From Planomicrobium soli (GTDB lineage Bacteria; Bacillota; Bacilli; Bacillales_A; Planococcaceae): 64,000 nt of DNA. The stretch spans positions 186,001 through 250,000 of the forward strand of contig NZ_PYAT01000001.1 of assembly GCF_003014655.1 (NCBI RefSeq), read 5' to 3'. The notes beneath the pieces were generated by a model. It saw only the letters and a list, made by a program, of their open reading frames with translations, was not told the DNA's origin and searched no databases. How positions within the stretch are numbered: the stretch's first letter is position 1; every line of letters begins with the position of its first letter. Positions 1 to 7,732 of this stretch are shown one piece after another. A program made the translations under genes and the position numbers.

Positions 1-87
1 TACCGCAAGTGCGATCGCTTTGCCAATCCCTTTTCCTGCTCCTGTAACAATTGCAGTCTTGCCTTCTAAACTAAACGATTTTAACAT
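1..87 (-). CDS. SDR-family oxidoreductase, N-terminus only
   Basis: Only the first 29 codons lie in the window. They read MLKSFSLEGKTAIVTGAGKG and continue IGKAIALAV. The TGxxxGIG pattern (residues 15-22) is the NAD(P)-binding loop of classical short-chain dehydrogenase/reductases, which act in the cytoplasm. A strong Shine-Dalgarno (AGGAGGGG on the minus strand, 93-100) sits five bases before the ATG and fixes the start. The substrate cannot be told from this piece; FabG-like and glucose dehydrogenase-like enzymes share this start. The rest of the gene is beyond the left edge. Confidence 0.85.
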   Translation of the reverse strand, partial: MLKSFSLEGKTAIVTGAGKGIGKAIALAV

Positions 88-211
88 ACTATCCCCTCCT
101 TTTTTCATTATAATCAAAAAGTTCGGCCCATGGGAAAAGACTTAATGAAACTTCCTTTGCCTCTATCCGTATAATGAATGTGAAATTAGCAGAACAAAGG
201 AGAATTTGCGA

Positions 212-778
212 ATGCCCCATCCGTTTGATAGCATCACCCAGTTTATCTTTGCCGAAAGCGATACTCTTCCAGCCGACGTCATTTTAGTGCCCGGCGGCAG
301 CCACCCTCAGCTTATGGAAAAAGCGGCTTCTTTGTATCATGAAAAAATGGCGCGCTATATCCTCCCTTCCGGAGGCACCAATCCTCGTGTTGAAAAGACG
401 GAATGGGCTTTTCTCCAACAAATCGGCATAGCGAACGGCATTCCGGATTTCGCCATTTTAAAAGAAGAACATGCTCAAAATACATACGAAAATGCACGCT
501 ATTCTTTGAAAGTACTCCAACAAAAAGAAATTCTCTTCCGCAAGGTTATTCTTGTCTGCAAAGCATGGCATGCACGGCGGGCATTATTAACTTATCAAGC
601 CATTTTTCCATAAGAAACCTTGTTTTTCATTTCGCCCGTCATAGACGGAACTGGCATCACAAAAGAAAACTGGCATCTGACTCCTGAAGGCATCACCCGC
701 ACGATGTCAGAAGTTGAAAAGATAGGCAAGTATTTCAGCCAATTTATAGTACAGCGAAAAGAAGATCAAGGACTATAA
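212..778 (+). pseudogene. YdcF-like DUF218 protein, interrupted by in-frame TAA
   Basis: The first 133 codons from the ATG at 212 resemble the cytoplasmic-facing DUF218/YdcF fold: a DVILVPGG strand-loop, then AQNTYENARYS and VILVCKAWHARRA, which are typical of the family. A TAA at 611-613 ends the frame. The same frame continues without shift for 54 more codons, and its product (FFISPVIDGTGITKENWHLT) looks like the normal family C-terminus, ending at TAA 776-778. A single base change in one codon therefore explains the break. AGGAG at 198-202 is nine bases from ATG 212; an in-frame TTG at 206 is too close. The function of the family is poorly known (proposed envelope or nucleotide-related role). 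The truncated product lacks the last strand-helix unit and is probably inactive, unless the stop is read through or is a sequencing error. Confidence 0.75.
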
Positions 779-781
779 AAA

Positions 782-814
782 AAGGCCATGAACGCATAAT
801 GCTTTCATGGCCTT
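782..814 (-). terminator. Intrinsic terminator after ypwA
   Basis: An 11-bp perfect stem (AAGGCCATGAA with TTCATGGCCTT) is followed, on the minus strand, by a run of eight or so U residues encoded at 776-783. It lies seven bases after the ypwA stop. It also faces the end of the ydcF frame and may stop transcripts from both sides. Confidence 0.85.
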
Positions 815-821
815 CAGTTAT

Positions 822-2315
822 TTATAACTGGTAAATCTTTGTATACTTGTCTTCCAAATAAGAAGCCAGGTGCTCAGCATTCAGGCCTTCACCAGTGGCG
901 TCCTGCAAGATTTCCAGCGGATTTTTCATCGCTCCATGCTGATGGACATGTTCAGTAAGCCAAGCACGGATCGGTGCCACATGGCCTTGTTCCAACAATT
1001 CGTCAAAATTAGGCACGTCTTTTAACATCGCGTTTTTCAACTGGGCCGCGTACATGTAGCCAAGGGCATAAGACGGAAAATAGCCGAAGCTAGCGCCTGC
1101 CCAATGGACGTCCTGCAAAACGCCTTCTGCATCATTCGCCGGCCGGACACCCAAATATTCTTCGTATTTATCATTCCAAAGTGCCGGCAAATCCTCTACT
1201 TGCAGATCGCCATTAAACAAACCTTTTTCTAATTCGTAGCGGATCATGATATGAAGTGCATAAGTCAGTTCATCGGCTTCGATTCGGATTAGCGAGGGTT
1301 TCGATTCGTTGATGGCCCGGTAATATGCCTCCAAGCCCACTTCGCCAAACTGATCAGGTGCAAAACTTTTCAATAGCTCGAAATTGGTTTTCCAAAACTT
1401 TTCATTGCGCCCTATAAAATTTTCGAAAAACAGTGACTGTGACTCATGGATCCCCATAGAAGCGCCGTCCTCGACAGGCAGACCGGATAACTTTTCATCA
1501 AAGTTCTGTTCATAGACTGCGTGGCCACATTCATGGATAGTTCCGAAAACCGCTGTCCGGAAATCTTTTTCGTCATATTTCGTAGTAATCCGGACATCAT
1601 AGCGGTTGATGCCGATCATGAATGGATGGACTGTTTCGTCCAAACGGCCCGCCTCAAAATCATATCCCAATTGTTCTAAAATTTTAAAACTGAAATCGCG
1701 CTGTGCATCTTTTGAAAACTTCCGGAACAAAAAGGCTGTGTCAGGCTTGTTCGGTGCATCTTGAATTTTCCTGACTAATGGTACAATACGGTCCCGCAGC
1801 TTGCCGAATACGTCATCGAGCACTTCTGTTGTCATGCCTGGCTCGTATTGATCAAGCAATGTGTTATACGGACTGCCGTTTTTCTCTCCCCAATAGCCGA
1901 TCATCTTTTTTGTGCTGGCCACCAAATCCACTAAATAAGGCTGAAACATTGAAAAATCGGCTGCCTTTTTAGCATCTTCCCATACCGATTCCGCTTTCGC
2001 CTGTAAGATGACATAGTTCTTATATTCTTCAGGCGGCACTTTTTTGCTAAGGTCATAATCTTTTCGGGCTTCTTCCACCGAACGGCGCATTATAGGTTCC
2101 AGCTCGTTTTTTTTCGCTTCCAATTCTGAAATCATTTGACCGTATTCTTCTGATGTTGACAAAAGGAATACTTCCGATGATAAAATGCCGATTGTTTCTG
2201 AACGCAAATCTGCGCCTTTTTTCGGTGCTCCCGTGCGAAAATCCCAATAAAGCAAAGAGATCGCTTCATTGTACCCATTAATTTTCTTTAAGTGTTCTGT
2301 AAATTGAGCTTCCAT
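822..2315 (-). CDS. ypwA: M32 family metallocarboxypeptidase (carboxypeptidase Taq type)
   Basis: A zinc-dependent carboxypeptidase of the M32 family, which trims residues from the C-terminus of peptides in the cytoplasm. The zinc site HECGH is at residues 261-265, followed by the family signature IHESQSLFFENFIGR. Length is about 497 residues, as in B. subtilis YpwA. The start is either ATG 2315 or an in-frame TTG two codons upstream (2321); the GGAGG at 2328-2332 spaces better to the TTG, while homology begins near the ATG. It is followed by its own terminator and preceded by ypvA transcribed in the same direction 60 bases away. Confidence 0.93.
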   Translation of the reverse strand: MEAQFTEHLKKINGYNEAISLLYWDFRTGAPKKGADLRSETIGILSSEVFLLSTSEEYGQMISELEAKKNELEPIMRRSVEEARKDYDLSKKVPPEEYKNYVILQAKAESVWEDAKKAADFSMFQPYLVDLVASTKKMIGYWGEKNGSPYNTLLDQYEPGMTTEVLDDVFGKLRDRIVPLVRKIQDAPNKPDTAFLFRKFSKDAQRDFSFKILEQLGYDFEAGRLDETVHPFMIGINRYDVRITTKYDEKDFRTAVFGTIHECGHAVYEQNFDEKLSGLPVEDGASMGIHESQSLFFENFIGRNEKFWKTNFELLKSFAPDQFGEVGLEAYYRAINESKPSLIRIEADELTYALHIMIRYELEKGLFNGDLQVEDLPALWNDKYEEYLGVRPANDAEGVLQDVHWAGASFGYFPSYALGYMYAAQLKNAMLKDVPNFDELLEQGHVAPIRAWLTEHVHQHGAMKNPLEILQDATGEGLNAEHLASYLEDKYTKIYQL

Positions 2316-2375
2316 TGACAAAGCAATCCCTCCTATACATACTAGCAATTATTGTACCATAAGGAGTTGGACTAT

Positions 2376-4283
2376 TTAGACATTTTCCGCATGCACGGGA
2401 AGAATTGCTTCCCACAAATGTTCAATAGCTAATTCGTCTTCATTTAGCAACAAATGGATTTCTCCATGGTCATTTGAAGTTCGGATCAAACGGCCGATTC
2501 CTTGCTGGACGCGCAGCTGCATAAACGGCAAATCGATTTCTTCCAGCGGATTTTCGCTGAACTTGCGCTTTGCATCGAATACAGGGTCTTTAGGAGGAAA
2601 CGGCAAATCTACAATGATCACTTTCGTCAGCGCTTCACCTGGAAGATCAAGCCCTTCCCATAAATGGTACGAGCAAAGCACCTGGAATTGCCCTTCCTGA
2701 AATTCTCTGACTACAGTAGACAGCTCACGGTCGCCTTCAAATTCAATTTTCACCCCATGCTCTTGCGGCAGTGTCTGCTTAAATTTGTCCATATCTTCTT
2801 TGGACTTGAACAATACAAGCGTTTGTTCTTTCGAGCCAAATAGCTCGAAAACGCGTTGGTGCTTATCATGTTGGTGCAGTGGGTGCTTGACGACTTTCAT
2901 GACGTCCTCGTAATCGAATGGCGAAGGCACAGAAAACGATTGGTAGTTAAAGATTCCTAAGCTATCCGACAGGTAGCTGAAATCTTTTTGAATAGAAAGC
3001 GTGGCAGAAGAAAAGATAATCGGCACTTTCCCGTCAAACAGTTTCTCATCCAGAATATCTGTTACCAGACGTGGCATGATGACCAGCGTCTCCACTTCGT
3101 CCTTAACTTCGAGCCAGTTGATGGCGTCACCTTCTTCGACAAACAAGCGCATCGAGAATATATAAAGCTCAAAGTATTCTTCTGCCATTTTCAACTCGTA
3201 TTCAGGAATGGTGTAAAGTTCCCCTTCAAAGACGAACTCTTCCATCATTAAATCTATATGGCGAACCAATTCTTTGCCGAGCGCAATCAATTCCGGTTTT
3301 TTCTGAATGCCTTTCCGGTCTTCACCGCTTTGAATCAAACAAGCACGAAGCGTTCTAAAAAATTCATTGTGCAAATCGATGCTCTTTTCAATCATATTCA
3401 AGGTTTTTTCACGCACACCATCTACCATGATGCTTTCAGTCACTTCTAGCAAAGTTCTTTCCTGCACTTCGTATGTCAAAGCCCGCTGTGCTGCAAATTC
3501 AAGCAAATGCCCTTCATCGAGCACAATCAACGAACTTTCCGGAAGCAAAGGTGTCTGCCCTTCACGTACACGCGTCTCTTTTGTCCAGATATGCTCCATC
3601 AAGAAATCATGTGAGCAAATGACCAAATCGGTCGCTTCCCGGTAATGGTTGCGGTGGATGGTTTGGCCGCATTTGTTGCGCAGGTCGCATGCTGCACAGT
3701 TCTGAATCGGATGGTAATTGACTTGCTGCCATTCATCATCTGTGACATCCGGAAAACTTGAGCGTTCGCCATAAGGAAACGTATTTTGCATAGAATAGGT
3801 TTTATTGACGAACTCGGGCAAGCTGTCCTGGATATCGTCCAAAAATTCCGCATCGCTTCGTTTTTGGGCACCTTCAAGCCGCTGCAAACACAAATATTGG
3901 TCCCGCGATTTTGCCAACCGGACATCGAGTTTCAAATCGAACAAATCGTTTAGCCGGTCAATATCGCCACCTTTTTTGACCAATTGCTCAATTAATGTTT
4001 CATCGGCACAAGAAATCAGCGCCGGACGGCCTTTATAACGTGCGTAGGCGATCGCCGGCAACAAATACGCGAGCGTTTTTCCTGTCCCGACGCCTGCTTC
4101 CGCAAATAAGACGGCCTTTTCTTTTAATGCCTGCTCAATCTGAAATGCCATAAAAATCTGTTCGTCCCGTTCGTCATAGCCTTTTTCGGGAAGCACATCG
4201 TAAAAAATATCGCCGATCCATTCATTGAGCGACTCAAAGAACGTTTTATCTTTCATTAATGGAAATGGAATAGGTTGTCTCAT
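2376..4283 (-). CDS. ypvA: DinG/XPD-family ATP-dependent DNA helicase YpvA
   Basis: A superfamily 2 helicase of 635 residues. It shows Walker A (EAGVGTGKT, near residue 65), a DEGH box in place of DEAH, and helicase motif VI near the end (QQGIGRLIRT). Cysteines in YLCLQRL and in CAACDLRNKC have the spacing of the 4Fe-4S cluster of XPD/DinG enzymes, which unwind DNA 5' to 3'. There is no N-terminal exonuclease domain, unlike the second DinG-like gene at 19.2-22 kb. The start ATG is preceded by GAGGAG at nine bases. Its substrate in vivo is unknown; DNA repair or replication restart is the family expectation. Same neighbourhood (ypsC, ypwA) as in B. subtilis. Confidence 0.92.
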   Translation of the reverse strand: MRQPIPFPLMKDKTFFESLNEWIGDIFYDVLPEKGYDERDEQIFMAFQIEQALKEKAVLFAEAGVGTGKTLAYLLPAIAYARYKGRPALISCADETLIEQLVKKGGDIDRLNDLFDLKLDVRLAKSRDQYLCLQRLEGAQKRSDAEFLDDIQDSLPEFVNKTYSMQNTFPYGERSSFPDVTDDEWQQVNYHPIQNCAACDLRNKCGQTIHRNHYREATDLVICSHDFLMEHIWTKETRVREGQTPLLPESSLIVLDEGHLLEFAAQRALTYEVQERTLLEVTESIMVDGVREKTLNMIEKSIDLHNEFFRTLRACLIQSGEDRKGIQKKPELIALGKELVRHIDLMMEEFVFEGELYTIPEYELKMAEEYFELYIFSMRLFVEEGDAINWLEVKDEVETLVIMPRLVTDILDEKLFDGKVPIIFSSATLSIQKDFSYLSDSLGIFNYQSFSVPSPFDYEDVMKVVKHPLHQHDKHQRVFELFGSKEQTLVLFKSKEDMDKFKQTLPQEHGVKIEFEGDRELSTVVREFQEGQFQVLCSYHLWEGLDLPGEALTKVIIVDLPFPPKDPVFDAKRKFSENPLEEIDLPFMQLRVQQGIGRLIRTSNDHGEIHLLLNEDELAIEHLWEAILPVHAENV

Positions 4284-4305
4284 AATAGACGCTCCTCACA
4301 GAGAA

Positions 4306-4330
4306 ACGGAAGAGCTGTCAGCCCTCCCGT
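4306..4330 (-). terminator. Probable hairpin terminator between ypsC and ypvA
   Basis: On the minus strand ACGGGAGGGCT and AGCTCTTCCGT form an 11-bp stem with two G-U pairs and a GAC loop, followed by TTTCTCT. It starts five bases after the ypsC stop. The U tract is short, so it may be leaky and let some transcription into ypvA. Confidence 0.5.
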
Positions 4331-4334
4331 TCTC

Positions 4335-5474
4335 TTATCTGTTATTTTTTGGACTTTCTCCCCAGAATTGGAACAAATCTGTCCGAATAAAGCCGTTAAA
4401 TAGTTTTCGTTTTTTCGTGGCAGGCTGCCCGTAAAGTGTTTCGAATTTCTCCATGGAAGACAGCATATAAACCGACCAAGTTGGATGTTTTGAGAAAACA
4501 CGGCCCATATCTTGTATCATTTCCTGAATCACTTCAATTTCTCCGATTCGTTCACCGTATGGCGGATTGCCGATCACTACGCCATTTTCTTCCTGCGTCG
4601 TAAAATCTTTTGCTTGGCGTTGTTTGAATAGGATTAAATCTGCAAATCCGGCTTCTCTCGCATTTTCTTCCGCGATCTTCACCATGCGGTGATCGATATC
4701 TGTACCAAGAATATTAAGCGGTTGGTCGTAATTTGCCAACTCATCCGCCTCATTACGCGCGTCTTCCCACAATTGCGGTTTGATCCATGGCCACGCTTCG
4801 CTGTCAAATTCACGATTAAAGCCAGGGGCGATGTTTTGGCCAATCATTGCCGCTTCAATCGCAATTGTACCAGAACCGCAGAACGGATCCACAAATGGCC
4901 GGTCCGGCGTCCATCTTGAAAGCTTGACAAGTGCTGCTGCCAGTGTTTCCTTTAACGGCGCCTCCCCTTGGTCCAATCGGTAGCCGCGTTTGTGCAAACC
5001 GGCGCCGCTTGTATCAATCGAAAGCTGAACTTTATCTTTTAAGATAGAAACTTCAATTTTAAAACGAGGGCCGGATTCATCAAGAAACGAATTTCGGTGG
5101 TAAGCTTTTTTCAATCGTTCGACGATCGCTTTTTTAACAATTGACTGGCAGTTTGGCACACTGTGCAATGTCGACTTTACGGATTTTCCGGACACCGGAA
5201 ATTCGGCATCGACCGGCAGGAACTTTTCCCATTCGATCGCTTTTGTTTTCTCAAACAACTCATCAAACGTATACGCATCAAATTCGCCTGCGACCAGTTT
5301 TACACGGTCTGCTGTCCGAAGCCAAAGGTTAGCTTTCACAATCGCCTTTTCGTCGCCTTCAAAAAAGACTTTTCCATTTTCAGTTTGCGTTTCAAATCCT
5401 AAAGCTTTCACTTCATCAGCAACGATTGACTCAAGGCCCATTGCCGCAGTTGCAAGTAATTTAAATGTAGCCAT
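4335..5474 (-). CDS. ypsC: THUMP-domain 23S rRNA (guanine-N2)-methyltransferase, RlmL-type
   Basis: A SAM-dependent rRNA methyltransferase of 379 residues. The first third is a ferredoxin-like/THUMP RNA-binding region. The second half carries the Rossmann methyltransferase fold with the SAM-site stretch FVDPFCGSGTIAIEA and the catalytic motif NPPYGER near residue 305, typical of N2-guanine methyltransferases. By homology it modifies 23S rRNA at the RlmL position; the exact base is not shown by the sequence. It lies just downstream of rnpB, as in B. subtilis. The ATG is preceded by an AAAGGGCG stretch. Confidence 0.92.
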   Translation of the reverse strand: MATFKLLATAAMGLESIVADEVKALGFETQTENGKVFFEGDEKAIVKANLWLRTADRVKLVAGEFDAYTFDELFEKTKAIEWEKFLPVDAEFPVSGKSVKSTLHSVPNCQSIVKKAIVERLKKAYHRNSFLDESGPRFKIEVSILKDKVQLSIDTSGAGLHKRGYRLDQGEAPLKETLAAALVKLSRWTPDRPFVDPFCGSGTIAIEAAMIGQNIAPGFNREFDSEAWPWIKPQLWEDARNEADELANYDQPLNILGTDIDHRMVKIAEENAREAGFADLILFKQRQAKDFTTQEENGVVIGNPPYGERIGEIEVIQEMIQDMGRVFSKHPTWSVYMLSSMEKFETLYGQPATKKRKLFNGFIRTDLFQFWGESPKNNR

Positions 5475-5556
5475 AATAACGCCCTTTCTTAATTCATGCC
5501 ATTTTTTTATTTTAACCAGCAGCTGGCAATCTGCAATTATTTACAATATGAAGAAA

Positions 5557-5576
5557 AGCTCTCCTAAAGGAGAGCC
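5557..5576 (-). terminator. Terminator of rnpB
   Basis: On the minus strand GCTCTCC-TTTA-GGAGAGC forms a 7-bp stem with a tetraloop, followed by TTTTC. It lies about 20 bases after the 3' end of the RNase P RNA. The reversed A tract on the other side gives it a bidirectional look. Confidence 0.85.
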
Positions 5577-5593
5577 TTTTTATCAGTTTAAAA

Positions 5594-5990
5594 CCAGAAG
5601 AAATTCTATAAGCCATGTTTTGTGTTCCACGTACTCAAGCAGTTTGCACCTCGTACTAGTGGACGGCAACCATCTATCTGCGGGTTTCTCTCCCGCCTCT
5701 TCCTCAGTTCAATTCCTTCAGAAAAGTGCCCCTACCATAATTTGGGTTTCTCACTCGCGGGGTTTACCTCGTTCCACCTGCATAATTTCTTATGCAGCTC
5801 CGTCACTGTGGCACTTTCAGGGTATTTCGACCATATCCGAAGACTTAGGTGTTCTACCCGCCGTCAGCCTATTAAAGGCTGCCTCAGCTTATTGTTTCGC
5901 TGAGCGCGATCACTACGGCCATCTCAGGTCCGTGTGAGCATGGACTTTCCTCTCTAGCGAGACGCCAGAGCGATTGCCAGAATTTCAAAT
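5594..5990 (-). ncRNA. rnpB: RNase P RNA, class B
   Basis: The catalytic RNA that removes 5' leaders from pre-tRNAs. Read on the minus strand it contains the universal blocks GAGGAAAGTCCATGCTC (about 5960), GGGTAGAACACCTAAGTC, GAAAGTGCCACAGTGACG, GAGAAACCCAAATT, and AGATAGATGGTTGCC near the 3' end, ending in AAACATGGCTTATAGAA as Bacillus-type RNAs do. The terminal P1 helix is visible as GAAATTCT (5986-5979) pairing with AGAATTTC (5607-5600). End points are accurate to about five bases. It lies between gpsB and ypsC, the conserved position. Confidence 0.97.
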
Positions 5991-5999
5991 GGCTTTACT

Positions 6000-6028
6000 A
6001 GTATACGTTATTCCAAGAAAGAAAACAA
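6000..6028 (-). promoter_or_regulatory. SigA-type promoter of rnpB
   Basis: TTGTTT (6028-6023), a 17-base spacer, then TATACT (6005-6000). The predicted start is near 5993, matching the 5' end of the RNA. The -35 box begins five bases after the gpsB stop codon. Confidence 0.8.
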
Positions 6029-6032
6029 CCAA

Positions 6033-6326
6033 TTAGTCGTTGTGCAGCTTGTTTCCGAAAACGTGATTTTCTAAATGGGAAAGCCGGCGCAATATATCAA
6101 AGTTGGTTGTGCCTGGAACCGGAGTTGCTTGCTTTCTAGGCATATCTTCGAGTTCCATGCGCAGCCGTTTGTTTTCATTTTGAAGCTGCTCTATTTTTTT
6201 CGAGAAAATTTCATAGTCTTGGATGATTTCGTCTAAAAAATGATCTACTTCATCTTGGTTATAGCCGCGCATGCCTGTTTTAAAATCTTTTTCTAAAATG
6301 TCTTTTGCTGTGAATTTAGTTTCCAT
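6033..6326 (-). CDS. gpsB: Cell division protein GpsB
   Basis: A small DivIVA-like coiled-coil protein (97 residues) that links the divisome and cell wall synthases; in B. subtilis it moves PBP1 (PonA) between septum and side wall. The N-terminal domain ([25 protein letters not shown]) is the membrane and partner-binding part, followed by a heptad-rich coiled coil (about residues 40-65) and the conserved C-terminal [16 protein letters not shown] hexamerisation helix. The ATG at 6326 has GGAAGGA eight bases upstream; the frame is open further upstream, but homology starts here. Its partner gene ponA is in the same window. Confidence 0.95.
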   Translation of the reverse strand: METKFTAKDILEKDFKTGMRGYNQDEVDHFLDEIIQDYEIFSKKIEQLQNENKRLRMELEDMPRKQATPVPGTTNFDILRRLSHLENHVFGNKLHND

Positions 6327-6362
6327 TATTATCGTCCTTCCATAAGGTGAAACTTCAATTAA

Positions 6363-6377
6363 CGGGAACGTTTCCCG
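6363..6377. repeat. Short palindrome upstream of gpsB
   Basis: CGGGAA-CGT-TTCCCG: two perfect 6-base arms around a 3-base centre, about 37 bases before the gpsB start. It could be an operator or an mRNA hairpin in the leader. No known regulator site is clearly matched. Confidence 0.5.
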
Positions 6378-6430
6378 CAAATTGTTAGTTCAATCAACCG
6401 TTAGTTATCAAATCAATTATTTTACGATTA

Positions 6431-6473
6431 AAAAACCCTGCCTTACACTAAGTATAGCATAAGGCAGGTTTTT
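6431..6473 (-). terminator. Strong terminator after mrfB
   Basis: AAAAACCTGCCTTA pairs with TAAGGCAGGGTTTTT (one bulged base) around a 14-base loop. A and T runs on both sides make it work in either direction. It begins six bases after the mrfB stop and isolates gpsB from the mrf operon. Confidence 0.85.
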
Positions 6474-6478
6474 CATGT

Positions 6479-7726
6479 CTACATCTTGTTAACTTGCTGG
6501 CGTTTTTTTGTCTTCTTTTCGTCCAGGCGCCGCTGTCTTTTTTCAATATCCATAAGCAGTGAGTTGCGGACTTTAGCATGTTCACTCGCCTCTTTGGCAA
6601 ATCCGGTCATGATGATCGCCTGCTCTATATCGCCCAACTGATGTTCATACAATTTAGCGGCATGGATCCACGCTTCGACTTCGATGGTTCCACGCAAATG
6701 CGGCGCTGCTTCTTTGAACAAGCGAACTGCATCAAGCGGCTGCCCGCTCCTTTTTTTCTGGATGGCAAGCAGATACCGTGCCAGCGAAGCTTGAGCTCCG
6801 CGTTGTTCGGTTACATGTTCAAGATAAATGGCGCTTTGGTCGAACTGTTTCAAATCCGCATACCATTTTCCGATATTTGTATAAGCACCAGAAGTTTCTG
6901 ATGCAAAATCCTCCATCAATAAGTCGGATGACAAAACATAGAGCGAAACAAGAGACAAAATATCCAGTTCATTGTGGAACAGAACTTTTGCCAGCGCCTC
7001 TGGGAATCCGCTCTTAACTGCATCCAAATAGATTGCAGGAATCAAATAACCCGGCACATCGCCTTCTCTCTTGAACCCCAACTTTTCTTCTTCGATAGTA
7101 CTGAGTTTCATGCGCTCAAGTTCATTTTTCCAAATGCGTTTAGTCCCATGGAACAAATCGATTTGCCGGGGAACGGGCAGTTTTGGCAATAGATTCCGAT
7201 GCATTGTCCATCTCGACATCAGCTGCGGCCAATCAAAGCTTTTGCCATTATAGGAAAAGATGATGGGATTTTCATCTTTCCACAACCCCGTCTCATATAA
7301 GAACGCGGCTTCATGTGAAGGATCCGGCATGATGTATTGCATCATTTCAAAGCCATCTTCCTTTTTAACAAGCAGACCGATCAGGAAAATATAAGCGCCG
7401 GTTCCGCTTAACCCCGTTGTCTCTGTATCAAAAAAAACAATGGGATCACCAGGGTTCAGCTTGAACGGATGATCGAACGGGGTACCTCCCCATGCCCCCA
7501 GTACCCGTTCCAATTCATTTAGTTTCACTTTTCCATGAACAGTATCGAACGGATAATGGATTTTCTTCTCAAAAACATAACCGAATTTATTTTCCTTTAA
7601 TGTCAGGCCGATTCCATTCCATTTGTTTTCATGAGCCGGGCGCTCTGCTGCTTTCGTTTTCTGCTTTTTGGCAGGCTCTTTTTTCAGCAAGCCTTTCATC
7701 TGTAAAAGTTTGCTTTCAAACGACAT
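6479..7726 (-). CDS. mrfB: MrfB, DnaQ-like exonuclease of mitomycin repair
   Basis: Formerly YprB. A metal-dependent 3'-5' exonuclease of the DEDD/RNase H-like fold: FFDTETTGLSGTGAY carries the first acidic pair (about residue 99), and SYNGKSFDWP and HNELDILSLV supply later acidic residues. The last 130 residues hold TPR-like helices. In B. subtilis MrfA and MrfB act together in repair of mitomycin C adducts. The gene overlaps the mrfA end: the ATG at 7726 lies just after the mrfA TGA (7733-7735), and the GGGTGA of the mrfA end is its ribosome site; a GTG at 7732 is an alternative. Last gene of the yppE-mrfA-mrfB operon. Confidence 0.92.
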   Translation of the reverse strand: MSFESKLLQMKGLLKKEPAKKQKTKAAERPAHENKWNGIGLTLKENKFGYVFEKKIHYPFDTVHGKVKLNELERVLGAWGGTPFDHPFKLNPGDPIVFFDTETTGLSGTGAYIFLIGLLVKKEDGFEMMQYIMPDPSHEAAFLYETGLWKDENPIIFSYNGKSFDWPQLMSRWTMHRNLLPKLPVPRQIDLFHGTKRIWKNELERMKLSTIEEEKLGFKREGDVPGYLIPAIYLDAVKSGFPEALAKVLFHNELDILSLVSLYVLSSDLLMEDFASETSGAYTNIGKWYADLKQFDQSAIYLEHVTEQRGAQASLARYLLAIQKKRSGQPLDAVRLFKEAAPHLRGTIEVEAWIHAAKLYEHQLGDIEQAIIMTGFAKEASEHAKVRNSLLMDIEKRQRRLDEKKTKKRQQVNKM

Positions 7727-7732
7727 ATACAC

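Noticed and set aside
4225-4501. Short frames on both strands around the ypsC-ypvA junction
   Set aside because: Shadows of the two helicase/methyltransferase genes with no ribosome sites.
5548-5937. Plus-strand frames of 129 and 93 residues
   Set aside because: They lie opposite the RNase P RNA, whose conserved blocks explain the region.
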